NCBI GenBank assembly: GCA_017437965.1
Contig: JAFRWN010000013.1
Location: forward strand, 29,279-93,278
Direction: 5' to 3'
From: Lachnospiraceae bacterium
GTDB lineage: Bacteria > Bacillota > Clostridia > Lachnospirales > Lachnospiraceae
Length of the DNA stretch: 64,000 nt
The notes under the pieces are model-generated. The model saw only the letters and a list, made by a program, of their open reading frames with translations. It did no database searches and was not told the origin of the DNA. Positions within the stretch are counted from its first letter, which is position 1; the number at the start of each line of letters is the position of its first letter. Below, piece after piece: positions 8,776-17,238 of this stretch. Made by a program: the position numbers and the translations under genes.

Positions 8776-9516
8776 TTGGAACCCATTAAACCTTACAAAA
8801 ATAAATCGGATTATTCCTATACGCTAGGTGCGTTCCCGACCTTTGAACTGATAAACAACAGACCGGAAACAGTAAGGGAGCTCTTGGTTTCCCCGACCTT
8901 TACCGACATGGAAAAACTTGAAAAGCTTTGCAGCTCAAAGAATATCGTACTGAAAAAAGATGAGAAGACAATAAACAGGCTTTCCGATAAGGAAAATGTA
9001 TATGTGGTCGGCGTATTCGATAAATATAATGAATTCCTTAAGACCGGAAGCAATCATCTGATGCTTGTAAATCCCTCGAATATGGGCAATGTGGGAACCA
9101 TAATACGTACTGCTACAGCCTTTGATATAACTGATATTGCGATCATTTCGCCCGGAGTGGATGTTTTCAATCCGAAGGTTGTAAGAGGCAGCATGGGTGC
9201 GGTTTTCCATACAAGGATTCAGTATTTTGAAAGCTTTGAGGAATATTCTGAAAAATATATTACAGGCGCAGATTCCGACAGAAAAAGTTTTTCTTTCATG
9301 CTTGATGAAAAAGCGGAAAAGCTTTTGCCCGGTTCGGTTCCGGAAGTTTCTAAATATACTCTGATCTTCGGAAATGAGGCAAGCGGTCTTCCTCAGGAAT
9401 ATGCGAAGTTTACCACGCCGTTAATGCTTCCTCAGTCTGAAATGGTTGATTCTCTTAACCTTACGATAGCTGCCGGAATCGGTATGTTTCTTTTCAAAAA
9501 TTCCGGAAGGAGGTAG
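8776..9516 (+). CDS. SpoU/TrmH-family RNA 2'-O-methyltransferase
   Basis: A 246-residue SPOUT methyltransferase. The three family motifs are present in order: NPSNMGNVGTIIRTA (about 95-109), LIFGNEASGLP (about 196-206) and LNLTIAAGIGMF near the C-terminus. The first contains the catalytic arginine; the other two form the SAM-binding knot. The start is TTG 8776, with GAAGAGGT at 8762-8769 at ideal spacing. The target (rRNA or tRNA position) cannot be deduced. It follows the alpha-galactosidase by 16 bases and is probably on the same transcript, although the two functions are unrelated. Confidence 0.85.
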   Translation: MEPIKPYKNKSDYSYTLGAFPTFELINNRPETVRELLVSPTFTDMEKLEKLCSSKNIVLKKDEKTINRLSDKENVYVVGVFDKYNEFLKTGSNHLMLVNPSNMGNVGTIIRTATAFDITDIAIISPGVDVFNPKVVRGSMGAVFHTRIQYFESFEEYSEKYITGADSDRKSFSFMLDEKAEKLLPGSVPEVSKYTLIFGNEASGLPQEYAKFTTPLMLPQSEMVDSLNLTIAAGIGMFLFKNSGRR

Positions 9517-9520
9517 TCTG

Positions 9521-10222
9521 ATGATCTGGTTCGGATTGGTTTTTTTGATCAGCGGTTTGCTTACAACGCTTTCATGCATGTATTTCGGTATTGTTTTACA
9601 CGAGCCCTTCGTTGCTTTTTTTGGAGTTCCGTTTGGCTGCATATTCATACTTGCAGGATGGGCGGGCGTTATTGCACCCGAGCTTAGAAGAAGAAACGAG
9701 ACAAAGCAGGCACTTATAAACGGAAAGAAGATACATGGCGTAATCATCGATTACGAGGACGACAATTCTGTGATAATCAACGGTGTACCGATACTTGTTG
9801 TCATAGTAAGAGCCGATCTGGGCGGAAGGTTTCAGGATTTTGGCGTCAACACCCATCAGACAAGAGAAAATTCGTTTCCGCGTGGTGCAGAGTGCGATAT
9901 ATATCTTTATAATGACAAGGTTTTTATCGATCCAAACAGTGTGGTAACCTCGGTTTCAGCTACGCAGCTCTATAACCATTATATACAGCAGGAGAGTATT
10001 TCGAACCTGCCCGTAAAACCCGGACTGAACCCGGAGTTCCTTCAGAATGAATATGGCCAGCCGATAATGGACAGATATGCTGCAGATAAATACAATGCTC
10101 CGGCTGCCATAAATTCCGAAAAAGGAGAATATACGCCTCAGATGGATGAATATGGCAGCAGAATCCCGGGCGTTACTTACCTTAACGGAAAACCGGTTGA
10201 CAAGAACGGAAGACCATTATAG
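9521..10222 (+). CDS. membrane protein with DUF3592-like domain
   Basis: A 233-residue protein with two N-terminal transmembrane helices (about 3-22 and 32-53) followed by a soluble domain. Residues about 65-145 (GKKIHGVIIDYEDDNSV, NGVPILVVIV) resemble the beta-rich DUF3592 type, whose function is unknown. The last 70 residues look low in structure and are rich in Asn, Tyr and Pro. Start ATG 9521 lies 5 bases after the methyltransferase stop, with AGGAGGT inside the end of that gene. It is the last gene before the terminator at 10252. Confidence 0.7.
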   Translation: MIWFGLVFLISGLLTTLSCMYFGIVLHEPFVAFFGVPFGCIFILAGWAGVIAPELRRRNETKQALINGKKIHGVIIDYEDDNSVIINGVPILVVIVRADLGGRFQDFGVNTHQTRENSFPRGAECDIYLYNDKVFIDPNSVVTSVSATQLYNHYIQQESISNLPVKPGLNPEFLQNEYGQPIMDRYAADKYNAPAAINSEKGEYTPQMDEYGSRIPGVTYLNGKPVDKNGRPL

Positions 10223-10251
10223 GACTTCTGCTGTAAATAATAAAAAAACAA

Positions 10252-10289
10252 ACAGGTTGTAAAGAAAAAAACTTGACAACCTGTTTTTT
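10252..10289 (+). terminator. rho-independent terminator
   Basis: ACAGGTTGT at 10252-10260 pairs perfectly with ACAACCTGT at 10276-10284, followed by a run of T. It closes the alpha-galactosidase transcript. Its descending arm contains the -35 box of the next promoter. Confidence 0.85.
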
Positions 10290-10301
10290 ATGTGTTATTA
10301 T
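10273..10301 (+). promoter_or_regulatory. promoter of the ylxM-ffh operon
   Basis: Consensus TTGACA at 10273-10278, a 17-base spacer and TATTAT at 10296-10301. This is among the strongest sigma-A promoters in the window, as expected for a signal-recognition and ribosome operon. The -35 lies inside the preceding terminator stem. Confidence 0.85.
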
Positions 10302-10342
10302 ACCTAAGGTCTGTTTAAAAGAAGGCTTATCTGGAGTGCGTT

Positions 10343-10708
10343 ATGAGTAAATCCGATACAAACAAGTGGCTTGAAGAGGTAGTTGAATTATCACTTCTCT
10401 ATGATTTCTACGGAGAATTGCTTTCCGATAATGCAAAACGCGCATTTGAAGGCTATGTGCTTGAGGATATGAGCCTTTCAGAGCTTTCCGAAGAAACAGG
10501 AATCAGCAGACAGGGTATATATGACACAGTTAACCGTACCGTAAACAAGCTGAGGCTATATGAAAAGAAGCTTAAACTTGTTGAAAAGTTTGAAAATATG
10601 AAACAAGAGGTCGATGAAATAAGAAAATTGGCCGAAGAATCCCGCAAGGGAAAGGACGAGACAGAGAAAATAGTGAGTATAGCTGAAAAAATGCTTGAAA
10701 GCTACTGA
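10343..10708 (+). CDS. ylxM: YlxM/p13-like helix-turn-helix protein
   Basis: A 121-residue member of the YlxM family, which is encoded next to ffh across Firmicutes and is linked to the signal recognition particle. The N-terminal half contains a sigma-factor-like helix-turn-helix (LSELSEETGISRQGIYDTV, about residues 48-66); the rest is a charged coiled helix. ATG 10343 follows CTGGAG at 10331-10336. It is 11 bases upstream of ffh and shares its promoter. Confidence 0.9.
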   Translation: MSKSDTNKWLEEVVELSLLYDFYGELLSDNAKRAFEGYVLEDMSLSELSEETGISRQGIYDTVNRTVNKLRLYEKKLKLVEKFENMKQEVDEIRKLAEESRKGKDETEKIVSIAEKMLESY

Positions 10709-10719
10709 CGAGGTATAAT

Positions 10720-12066
10720 ATGGCTTTTGAAAGTCTTTCAAATAAACTGCAGAACGTTTTCAAGAACCTGCGTGGCAAGGGCCGTCTTTCCGAAGCTGAC
10801 GTAAAGGCTGCGATGCGTGAGGTTAAGATGGCTTTGCTTGAGGCCGATGTTAACTTCAAGGTTGTTAAACAGTTTGTAAATTCCGTTAACGAAAGAGCGA
10901 TAGGCCAGGATGTAATGGAAGGCCTTAATCCCGGTCAGATGGTCATAAAGATCGTTAACGAAGAGCTGATAAAGCTCATGGGTGACGAGACCACCGAGAT
11001 CACCCTTAACAATAACGGACGTACGATCATCATGATGTGCGGTCTTCAGGGTGCAGGTAAAACCACTACGGCTGCAAAGCTTGCAGGAAAGTTCAAATCA
11101 ATGGGCAAAAGGCCGCTTATGGTTGCCTGCGATGTTTACAGACCCGCCGCTATCGAGCAGTTAAAGGTGAACGGCGAGAAGCAGGGAGTACCTGTTTTTG
11201 ACATGGGAACCGGCAAGCCTGTTATTGAAATTGTTGCCGGCGGTATCCATGAGGCCTATGTAAACAATTATAATGTAATAATACTTGATACGGCAGGACG
11301 TCTCCACATTGACGAAGAGATGATGGAGGAATTAAGGCTCATAAAGAGGACCTTCGATGTAGACCATACCGTTCTTACGGTTGATGCCATGACAGGTCAG
11401 GACGTGCTTAATGTTGCCACAACCTTCGAAGAGCAGATAGGTATTACCGGTGTGATCCTCACAAAGCTCGACGGCGATACCAGAGGCGGTGCCGCGCTTT
11501 CCATAAAGGCGGTTACAGGCAAACCCATACTTTATGTCGGTATGGGCGAGAAGCTTTCGGATCTCGAGCAGTTCTATCCGGACCGTATGGCAAGCAGGAT
11601 ACTCGGAATGGGTGATATGCTTTCGCTCATAGAAAAGGTACAGAACGAGGTCGATGAGAAGAAGGCAAAGGAACTTGAGACAAGGATGCTCAACAACGAA
11701 TTCAATTTCGATGATTTCCTTGAGCAGATACAGCAGATGAAGAACATGGGCGGAATCCAGAGCATACTTTCAATGATGCCGAATATGGGAGAGCTCGGAG
11801 ATGTGGATGTTGACGATGACGCTTTCAAGACCACTGAAGCGATCATCCACTCAATGACAAAGGCAGAGCGTGCAAAGCCCGACCTTATCAATCCTTCAAG
11901 AAAACGCAGGATTGCGGATGGTGCCGGAGTTGATATTTCTGAAGTAAACCGTCTGATGAAGCAATTTGAACAGATGCGCAAGATGATGAAGCAGATGGGC
12001 GGAATGATGAAGGGAAAGAAAGGAAAATTCGGAAAGAACAAGCTACCCTTCAATATCGGTTTTTAA
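10720..12066 (+). CDS. ffh: signal recognition particle GTPase Ffh
   Basis: A 448-residue SRP54 protein that binds signal peptides and 4.5S/scRNA and targets ribosomes to the membrane receptor FtsY. The N-domain is followed by the G-domain motifs GLQGAGKTT (about 108-116), DVYRPAAIEQL, DTAGRL and TKLDGDTRGG. The methionine-rich M domain follows (MRKMMKQMGGMMKG near the C-terminus). Length is normal for the family. It is the second gene of the housekeeping operon. Confidence 0.98.
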   Translation: MAFESLSNKLQNVFKNLRGKGRLSEADVKAAMREVKMALLEADVNFKVVKQFVNSVNERAIGQDVMEGLNPGQMVIKIVNEELIKLMGDETTEITLNNNGRTIIMMCGLQGAGKTTTAAKLAGKFKSMGKRPLMVACDVYRPAAIEQLKVNGEKQGVPVFDMGTGKPVIEIVAGGIHEAYVNNYNVIILDTAGRLHIDEEMMEELRLIKRTFDVDHTVLTVDAMTGQDVLNVATTFEEQIGITGVILTKLDGDTRGGAALSIKAVTGKPILYVGMGEKLSDLEQFYPDRMASRILGMGDMLSLIEKVQNEVDEKKAKELETRMLNNEFNFDDFLEQIQQMKNMGGIQSILSMMPNMGELGDVDVDDDAFKTTEAIIHSMTKAERAKPDLINPSRKRRIADGAGVDISEVNRLMKQFEQMRKMMKQMGGMMKGKKGKFGKNKLPFNIGF

Positions 12067-12177
12067 ACAAAACCGGCAAATTTATGAATATTGGCCGGAA
12101 TATCGAAAAAGAGAGTATATTAACCGGTTTAATATAAAATTTATTTATTATTATTGAATTTCAGGAGGAAATTAAAA

Positions 12178-12420
12178 ATGATCAAAACCAGACTTAAGAG
12201 AATGGGACAGAAGAAAGCACCTTTCTATCGTATTGTAGTTGCTGATGCAAGAAGCCCTCGTGACGGACGTTTCATCGCAGAGATCGGTACATATGATCCC
12301 ACTGTAAACCCTTCAGCAGTTAAGGTTGACGAAGAAGAAGCAAAGAAGTGGCTCTCATCGGGTGCTCAGCCTACTGATACCGTATCAAAACTTTTCAAAC
12401 AGGCAGGTATTGTTAAATAA
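12178..12420 (+). CDS. rpsP: 30S ribosomal protein S16
   Basis: An 80-residue S16 with the family N-terminus [20 protein letters not shown] and the [14 protein letters not shown] segment. AGGAGG at 12163-12168 fixes the start at ATG 12178; an upstream in-frame start at 12154 lacks support. The 111-base gap after ffh holds an imperfect CCGGC/GCCGG hairpin (12073-12098) but no clear independent promoter, so it is probably served by the ylxM promoter. Confidence 0.97.
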   Translation: MIKTRLKRMGQKKAPFYRIVVADARSPRDGRFIAEIGTYDPTVNPSAVKVDEEEAKKWLSSGAQPTDTVSKLFKQAGIVK

Positions 12421-12437
12421 TAAATCGGAGGTGTATC

Positions 12438-12668
12438 TTGAAGGAGTTAGTTGAGATTATCGCTAAATCCCTTGTTGTTCATCCCGAGGAGGTTACTGTT
12501 ACTGAAGCTGTCAATGAAGATGAGGTACTTATCCAGTTAAGAGTCGCACAGGACGATATGGGTAAGATTATCGGTAAACAGGGTCGCATCGCCAAGGCTT
12601 TAAGAACTGTTGTCAAGGCTGCTGCAACCATGGAGAACAAGAAGGTTACTGTTGAGATTTTACAGTAG
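12438..12668 (+). CDS. khpA: KH-domain RNA-binding protein KhpA
   Basis: A 76-residue single KH domain protein (YlqC/KhpA). The RNA-binding loop is GKQG in IIGKQGRIAKALR at about residues 45-57. In Firmicutes KhpA pairs with KhpB/Jag and affects cell-division gene expression. The start is TTG 12438, with GGAGGT at 12428-12433. It lies between rpsP and rimM, as in most Firmicutes. Confidence 0.92.
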   Translation: MKELVEIIAKSLVVHPEEVTVTEAVNEDEVLIQLRVAQDDMGKIIGKQGRIAKALRTVVKAAATMENKKVTVEILQ

Positions 12669-12674
12669 TAATAC

Positions 12675-12702
12675 GGAGCCACTTACGTAGTGGCTCCTTT
12701 TT
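12675..12702 (+). terminator. intra-operon terminator or attenuator between khpA and rimM
   Basis: GGAGCCACT (12675-12683) and AGTGGCTCC (12689-12697) form a perfect 9-bp stem with loop TACGT, followed by TTTTT. It stands between two co-directional operon genes and is followed within a few bases by the rimM ribosome binding site. It probably lowers, rather than abolishes, expression of rimM and trmD relative to rpsP. Confidence 0.8.
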
Positions 12703-12719
12703 CAAATAAGGAGAAGTTA

Positions 12720-13232
12720 ATGGAAGATATGTTCCGTATCGGGGTGTATTCAAACACCCATGGAGTCAGGGGAGAAATCAAGGTTTTTCCGACTACCGAG
12801 GATGTAAAACGTTTTGATTATCTGAAAGAAATAGTAATGGATTGCGGAAAGGAAGGCATGAAAACCTTCGAAGTAAGCGGAGCCCGTTACTTTAAAAATA
12901 TGGTCATATTGAAATTCAAGGGTATTGACAACATCAATCTTATTGAAAAATATAAGGGTGCGGAAATCTTTGTAACAAGGGAAAACGCGATACCGCTTGA
13001 AGATGACGAGTTCTATATTGCAGATATTTTAGGAGCAGAAGTAGTGTCAGATGAGGGTGAAGTGCTGGGAACATTGAAGGATGTTATGCAGACCGGAGCC
13101 AATGATGTTTATGTTGTTGAGCTGAAAAATGGTAAGGAGGGACTTTTCCCTGCGATTCCTGACTGTATTAAGAATGTTGATGTTGAAAACAAAAGGCTTA
13201 CAGTTCATGTAATGAAAGGCCTTCTGGACTAG
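12720..13232 (+). CDS. rimM: 16S rRNA processing protein RimM
   Basis: A 170-residue RimM that binds S19 and assists maturation of the 30S head. The N-terminal domain begins MFRIGVYSNTHGVRGEIKV and the C-terminal PRC-barrel carries EFYIADILGAEV. AAGGAG at 12708-12713 fixes ATG 12720; the longer in-frame ORF start at 12690 lies inside the terminator hairpin. It lies immediately upstream of trmD, the usual order. Confidence 0.96.
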   Translation: MEDMFRIGVYSNTHGVRGEIKVFPTTEDVKRFDYLKEIVMDCGKEGMKTFEVSGARYFKNMVILKFKGIDNINLIEKYKGAEIFVTRENAIPLEDDEFYIADILGAEVVSDEGEVLGTLKDVMQTGANDVYVVELKNGKEGLFPAIPDCIKNVDVENKRLTVHVMKGLLD

Positions 13233-13253
13233 CTTATAAGGATAGATAACATA

Positions 13254-14003
13254 ATGAAATTTACTGTAATGACCCTTTTTCCCGAGATGGTTCTGTCCGG
13301 CCTGAACACCAGTATCATCGGCCGTGCCGTAAATGCCGGAATAATCAGCATTGATGCGGTAAACATCAGGGATTATACAAACGACAAACATAAGCATGTG
13401 GATGATTATCCCTACGGCGGTGGGGCAGGCATGGTCATGATGGCTGAGCCGATTTACCTATGCTACAAAGATATTCTTGACAAAAGTTCACAGGATGGAA
13501 GCGAAAAAAAGCCCAGAGTGATATATATGACTCCGCAGGGAAAGACCTTCAATCAGTCGATGGCCAAGGAGCTTGCAAAAGAAGAAGAACTGATTTTTCT
13601 TTGCGGGCACTATGAGGGTGTCGACGAAAGAGTGCTTGAAGAAATAGTGACTGACGAAGTATCGGTCGGAGACTATGTTCTTTCCGGTGGGGAACTGCCT
13701 GCAATGGTCATGATCGACGCCATTTCCCGCATGGTTCCCGGAGTTTTAACCAATGAAGAATCAGGCATGAATGAAAGCTTTGAAGGAAATCTCCTTGAAT
13801 ATCCTCAGTATACAAGACCTGAAGAATGGATGGGTAAGAAGGTACCTGAGGTTCTTTTGTCAGGCCATCATGCCAATATTGAAAAATGGAGGCGTGAAAA
13901 ACAGATTGAAAAGACGCTTAAAGTAAGGCCGGAGCTGCTTTCAGGAGCTGAACTGAGTAAAAAAGAAAAAGATTTTCTGGAACAGTTGAAAAAAATAAAA
14001 TAA
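13254..14003 (+). CDS. trmD: tRNA (guanine-37-N1) methyltransferase
   Basis: A 249-residue SPOUT enzyme that methylates G37 next to the anticodon and prevents frameshifting. Visible motifs are YPYGGGAGMVM (about residues 53-63), the knot segment CGHYEGVDERV and VLSGGELPAMVMID, plus the conserved C-terminal domain. It lies 21 bases downstream of rimM. Confidence 0.97.
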   Translation: MKFTVMTLFPEMVLSGLNTSIIGRAVNAGIISIDAVNIRDYTNDKHKHVDDYPYGGGAGMVMMAEPIYLCYKDILDKSSQDGSEKKPRVIYMTPQGKTFNQSMAKELAKEEELIFLCGHYEGVDERVLEEIVTDEVSVGDYVLSGGELPAMVMIDAISRMVPGVLTNEESGMNESFEGNLLEYPQYTRPEEWMGKKVPEVLLSGHHANIEKWRREKQIEKTLKVRPELLSGAELSKKEKDFLEQLKKIK

Positions 14004-14006
14004 TAC

Positions 14007-14035
14007 TTGCATTATTTAGTACCATGTGATATACT
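14007..14035 (+). promoter_or_regulatory. promoter of rplS, possible L19 leader
   Basis: TTGCAT at 14007-14012, a 17-base spacer and TATACT at 14030-14035, with TG at 14027-14028 making an extended -10. It lies directly after the trmD stop. The 75-base leader to rplS is GC-richer than its surroundings and is where Firmicutes often carry an autoregulatory L19 leader; I cannot confirm that fold by eye. Confidence 0.75.
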
Positions 14036-14113
14036 ACTAATTCGTGAGACGCGGTGGTCCTCTGTGCTTTGCAGTATGAACATCGATATAAATATTATAA
14101 GGAGGTCCGCACA

Positions 14114-14458
14114 ATGGATTACATTAAGAGTATTGAAGATGCTCAGCTTAAGAGCGAAGTTGCTGACTTTAACGTTGGTGATACCATCAAGGTTCACGCA
14201 AAGGTAAAGGAAGGTAACAGAGAGAGAATTCAGATTTTCGAAGGTATCGTTATCAAGAGACAGAACGGTGGCGTTCAGGAGACCTTTACAGTACGTAAGA
14301 ACTCCTATGGCTGCGGTGTTGAGAAAACCTGGCCCCTTCACTCCCCGATGGTAGAGAAGATCGAGGTTGTAAGATTTGGTAAGGTTCGCCGTGCTAAGCT
14401 GTTCTACATCAGAAAGAGAACCGGTAAGTCTGCACGTGTTAAAGAGCAGATCAGATAA
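14114..14458 (+). CDS. rplS: 50S ribosomal protein L19
   Basis: A 114-residue L19 with [49 protein letters not shown] and the basic [11 protein letters not shown] tail. GGAGGT at 14101-14106 sets ATG 14114; in-frame open sequence upstream from 14054 is leader. It has its own promoter after trmD and a terminator directly after, so it can be expressed as a separate strong unit. Confidence 0.97.
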   Translation: MDYIKSIEDAQLKSEVADFNVGDTIKVHAKVKEGNRERIQIFEGIVIKRQNGGVQETFTVRKNSYGCGVEKTWPLHSPMVEKIEVVRFGKVRRAKLFYIRKRTGKSARVKEQIR

Positions 14459-14475
14459 TCAAAAGAAAAGTGCTG

Positions 14476-14506
14476 ACAGCCACTCTGAAAAGGGTGGCTG
14501 TTTTTT
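14476..14506 (+). terminator. rho-independent terminator after rplS
   Basis: CAGCCAC (14477-14483) pairs with GTGGCTG (14494-14500), followed by TTTTTT. It ends the ribosomal operon. Confidence 0.85.
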
Positions 14507-14507
14507 C

Positions 14508-14536
14508 TTGTCAATGAACGTATTATGTTGTATAAT
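14508..14536 (+). promoter_or_regulatory. promoter of lepB
   Basis: TTGTCA at 14508-14513, a 17-base spacer and consensus TATAAT at 14531-14536. It starts within two bases of the rplS terminator's T run. Confidence 0.8.
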
Positions 14537-14579
14537 AATCCTGTAGTATTACAAATGATTTTTAATAACGGTGCATATA

Positions 14580-15209
14580 ATGGACATTAAATTCCAAGGC
14601 TATGACGAGGATCGTTATGATTTTCATCATAGAGAGAAAAAAGAGAAAAGACGGAAGCTGTTTATAAAGCTTCTGTTCTGGATAATATCGATTCCGGTGA
14701 CGGTGACTTTGGCTATACTTTTTTGCTCTTTGCTTATTGCCAAGACAAAAGTAACCAATAATTCGATGGAACCGACGCTTTCGAAGGACGATCATATACT
14801 GATAAATACACTTAGCTATCGTATCGGAGATCCGAAACGCTTTGATGTGATTGTTTTTGAAAAGGGTGATGTTGATCACTCAATGTATGATCTGAAAAGG
14901 ATATATGGCCTTCCGGGTGAAACGATACAGATTAAAGACGGCCTGATATATATAAACGGTAAGGAAATCAAGGATGAAGCAGGAGACGTTGAAACAGTTC
15001 TCGGCGGAATTGCGGCAGATCCTGTAAAGCTTGGAGAAAATGAATATTTTGTACTTGCCGATAACCGGAATGATTCCGAAGACAGCCGTTTTGCAGGCTT
15101 CGGAACCGTAAAAAGAAAGAATATTATCGGAAAAGCATGGATAAGGACCAATAAATTCGGTTTTGTGAATTCCATGAAAATAAAGAAAACAGAAGAACAG
15201 ACAAAATAA
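14580..15209 (+). CDS. lepB: type I signal peptidase
   Basis: A 209-residue membrane serine protease that removes signal peptides from exported proteins. A basic N-terminus and one transmembrane helix (about 28-54) precede the catalytic Ser62 in NNSMEPTL and Lys106 in DLKRIYGLPGE. The conserved box LADNRNDSEDSRFAGFG follows near residues 160-176. ATG 14580 is preferred over GTG 14571; the ribosome binding site is weak. The secreted proteins encoded later in the window would be its substrates. Confidence 0.94.
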   Translation: MDIKFQGYDEDRYDFHHREKKEKRRKLFIKLLFWIISIPVTVTLAILFCSLLIAKTKVTNNSMEPTLSKDDHILINTLSYRIGDPKRFDVIVFEKGDVDHSMYDLKRIYGLPGETIQIKDGLIYINGKEIKDEAGDVETVLGGIAADPVKLGENEYFVLADNRNDSEDSRFAGFGTVKRKNIIGKAWIRTNKFGFVNSMKIKKTEEQTK

Positions 15210-15221
15210 TCGGTGGTGAAT

Positions 15222-16061
15222 ATGCAGTATCAGTGGTATCCGGGACACATGTCCAAGGCAAAAAGAGAGATGACGGAGAGCCTTAAGCTCATCGATGCGG
15301 TAATTGAGCTTGTCGATGCAAGAATCCCTTTGTCAAGTAAAAATCCCGACATAGAGAAAATGTCAAACGGAAAAGCACGTATCATGCTTCTTAACAAGAG
15401 TGACATGGCAGACCCCAAAATCACGGAGCAGTGGGAAAAATACTTTGTTTCAAAGGGTTATTATGTAGTAAAGGTCAATTCAAAAAACAATAAAAGCAAT
15501 GGTAAAATCAAGGAAACTGTTCTTACTGCCTGCGCTGCAAAAATTGAGCGCGACCGCAAGAAAGGCATTAAAAACAGACCCGTAAGGGCAATGATTTGCG
15601 GAATCCCCAATGTAGGAAAATCCACCTTTATCAATACCTTTGTGGGAAAAGCAGTAACTCTTACCGGTAACAAACCAGGCGTCACAAAGGGTAAGCAGTG
15701 GATAAGGATCGATAATATGATAGAGCTCCTTGATACTCCCGGAATACTCTGGCCCAAGTTTGACGATGTTGAAACCGGTAAGAAGCTGGCATTTATCGGA
15801 TCGATCAATGACAATATCCTGATAAACTCAGAAATGTGCTATGATCTTATGAAGTATCTTAATGCGCTCTATCCGGATGTGCTTGCAAAAGCCTATGAAA
15901 CCGAGCTTTCAGGCGATGTTTATGAAGATCTTAAAAGAATAGCGATTAAGCGTGGCTGTCTTCTTAAGGGTGCCGAGCCTGATATCGAGCGGGCAGCAGG
16001 CATAGTGATAAATGAGTTCAGGGCTGTGAAGCTGGGAAGACTGAGTCTTGAGAAACCATAA
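15222..16061 (+). CDS. rbgA: ribosome biogenesis GTPase RbgA (YlqF)
   Basis: A 279-residue circularly permuted GTPase required for late 50S assembly. The permuted motif order is clear: LLNKSDMA (G4) first, then GIPNVGKSTFIN (G1) and LLDTPGILWPK (G3). The N-terminal YPGHMSKAKREM is typical. ATG 15222 follows GGTGGTG. It sits 12 bases after lepB, followed by rnhB, the conserved Firmicutes order. Confidence 0.96.
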   Translation: MQYQWYPGHMSKAKREMTESLKLIDAVIELVDARIPLSSKNPDIEKMSNGKARIMLLNKSDMADPKITEQWEKYFVSKGYYVVKVNSKNNKSNGKIKETVLTACAAKIERDRKKGIKNRPVRAMICGIPNVGKSTFINTFVGKAVTLTGNKPGVTKGKQWIRIDNMIELLDTPGILWPKFDDVETGKKLAFIGSINDNILINSEMCYDLMKYLNALYPDVLAKAYETELSGDVYEDLKRIAIKRGCLLKGAEPDIERAAGIVINEFRAVKLGRLSLEKP

Positions 16062-16078
16062 AAGAAAGGATGACAAAA

Positions 16079-16840
16079 TTGTCCGATAAAAGTATCAGTA
16101 TAATCAAAAGTGAATTGTCTTCTTGTAAAGAGACCGACCTGCAGAATTTTATCAACGAGTATGGGTCGGATGCGCGTGACGGTGTAAAAAAACTGGTCCT
16201 CAGTGCAGAAAAGAAAAAGACTGCTTATGAAACCGAGCTTGCCCGCATGCACGAGATGTTCCATTACGAGAGAATGTACTCCGAAAAGAAATATATAGCA
16301 GGTCTTGATGAAGTGGGTCGCGGACCGCTTGCGGGTCCGGTTGTCACCTGTGCAGTGATTCTGAAACGCCCCTGCAATATTCTCTATATCAATGATTCAA
16401 AGCAGCTTAGTGCCGCAAAACGTGATGAACTTTACGATATACTGACCAAAGAGGCTCTTGATTATTCAATAGGAATAATGGACAATGAGGTGATTGACGA
16501 CATAAACATACTTGAGGCAACGAAAAAAGCAATGGAAATGTCGGTTAATGGCCTGAAAATCAAGCCCGACCAGCTTTTTATCGATGCCCTGAAGCTTGAA
16601 AACATCAAAATTGACCAGAGAAGCATCATTAAAGGTGATGCAAAGTCGGCCTCGATTGCTGCTGCATCGATAATCGCCAAGGTTTACAGGGACCGTATGA
16701 TGGAAGAATATGATAAAAAATATCCGGGCTATGGTTTTGCAAAAAACAAGGGCTACGGTTCGGCAGATCATATTAAGGCGATAAAAGAGCTTGGGCCCTG
16801 TCCGATACACAGAAGAAGCTTTATCGGAAACTTCATCTAG
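16079..16840 (+). CDS. rnhB: ribonuclease HII
   Basis: A 253-residue RNase HII that cleaves RNA in RNA-DNA hybrids and single embedded ribonucleotides. The catalytic DEVGRGPLAGPV lies near residue 75, followed by the conserved Asp in INDSKQL and in FIDALKL. The N-terminal extension of about 70 residues is normal for the Bacillus-type enzyme. I prefer TTG 16079 because GAAAGGA at 16064-16070 is well spaced for it; ATG 16070 would overlap that ribosome binding site and add only three residues. Confidence 0.94.
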   Translation: MSDKSISIIKSELSSCKETDLQNFINEYGSDARDGVKKLVLSAEKKKTAYETELARMHEMFHYERMYSEKKYIAGLDEVGRGPLAGPVVTCAVILKRPCNILYINDSKQLSAAKRDELYDILTKEALDYSIGIMDNEVIDDINILEATKKAMEMSVNGLKIKPDQLFIDALKLENIKIDQRSIIKGDAKSASIAAASIIAKVYRDRMMEEYDKKYPGYGFAKNKGYGSADHIKAIKELGPCPIHRRSFIGNFI

Positions 16841-16852
16841 GAGCAGTTTGCA

Positions 16853-17203
16853 ATGAACAAACGGGAACTTGGAAATGAAATGGAAATGATAGCTCTGCAT
16901 TATCTTGAAAGCCAGGGATATGAAATACTAGAGCATAATTTTTATATGCGGGGCGGAGAGCTGGACATTGTTGCGCTTGAAAATGACGAGCTTGCGATAA
17001 TCGAGGTAAAATTCCGCAAAAACATGCTTTACGGAACAGCTGCCGAGTCTGTCACTAAGACTAAAATGAAAAAACTCATCAATACTGCGATGTTTTTTGT
17101 CAGAAAACATCCGGAATATGAGTCTCTTAACATGCGTTTCGATGTTCTTGCAATTGACGGAAAGAACATTGAACTGATAAAAGCGGCTTTTGATGCATGT
17201 TAA
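16853..17203 (+). CDS. yraN: UPF0102 family protein YraN
   Basis: A 116-residue restriction-endonuclease-fold protein of the YraN family. The nuclease-like core is visible as GGELDIVALENDELAIIEVKFR (about 34-54, with D, E-x-K), then the conserved V(T/K)xxKxxKL segment. Function is unknown, but it is almost always next to rnhB, as here (12 bases). Length is typical. Confidence 0.9.
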   Translation: MNKRELGNEMEMIALHYLESQGYEILEHNFYMRGGELDIVALENDELAIIEVKFRKNMLYGTAAESVTKTKMKKLINTAMFFVRKHPEYESLNMRFDVLAIDGKNIELIKAAFDAC

Positions 17204-17238
17204 AATAATGTAATTCAGGGTTTATAAAGGATTTAGAT

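Noticed and set aside
14007..14207. A 66-codon + strand frame overlapping the start of rplS
   Set aside because: It covers the rplS promoter and leader and runs out of frame into rplS; no ribosome binding site or protein-like sequence supports it.
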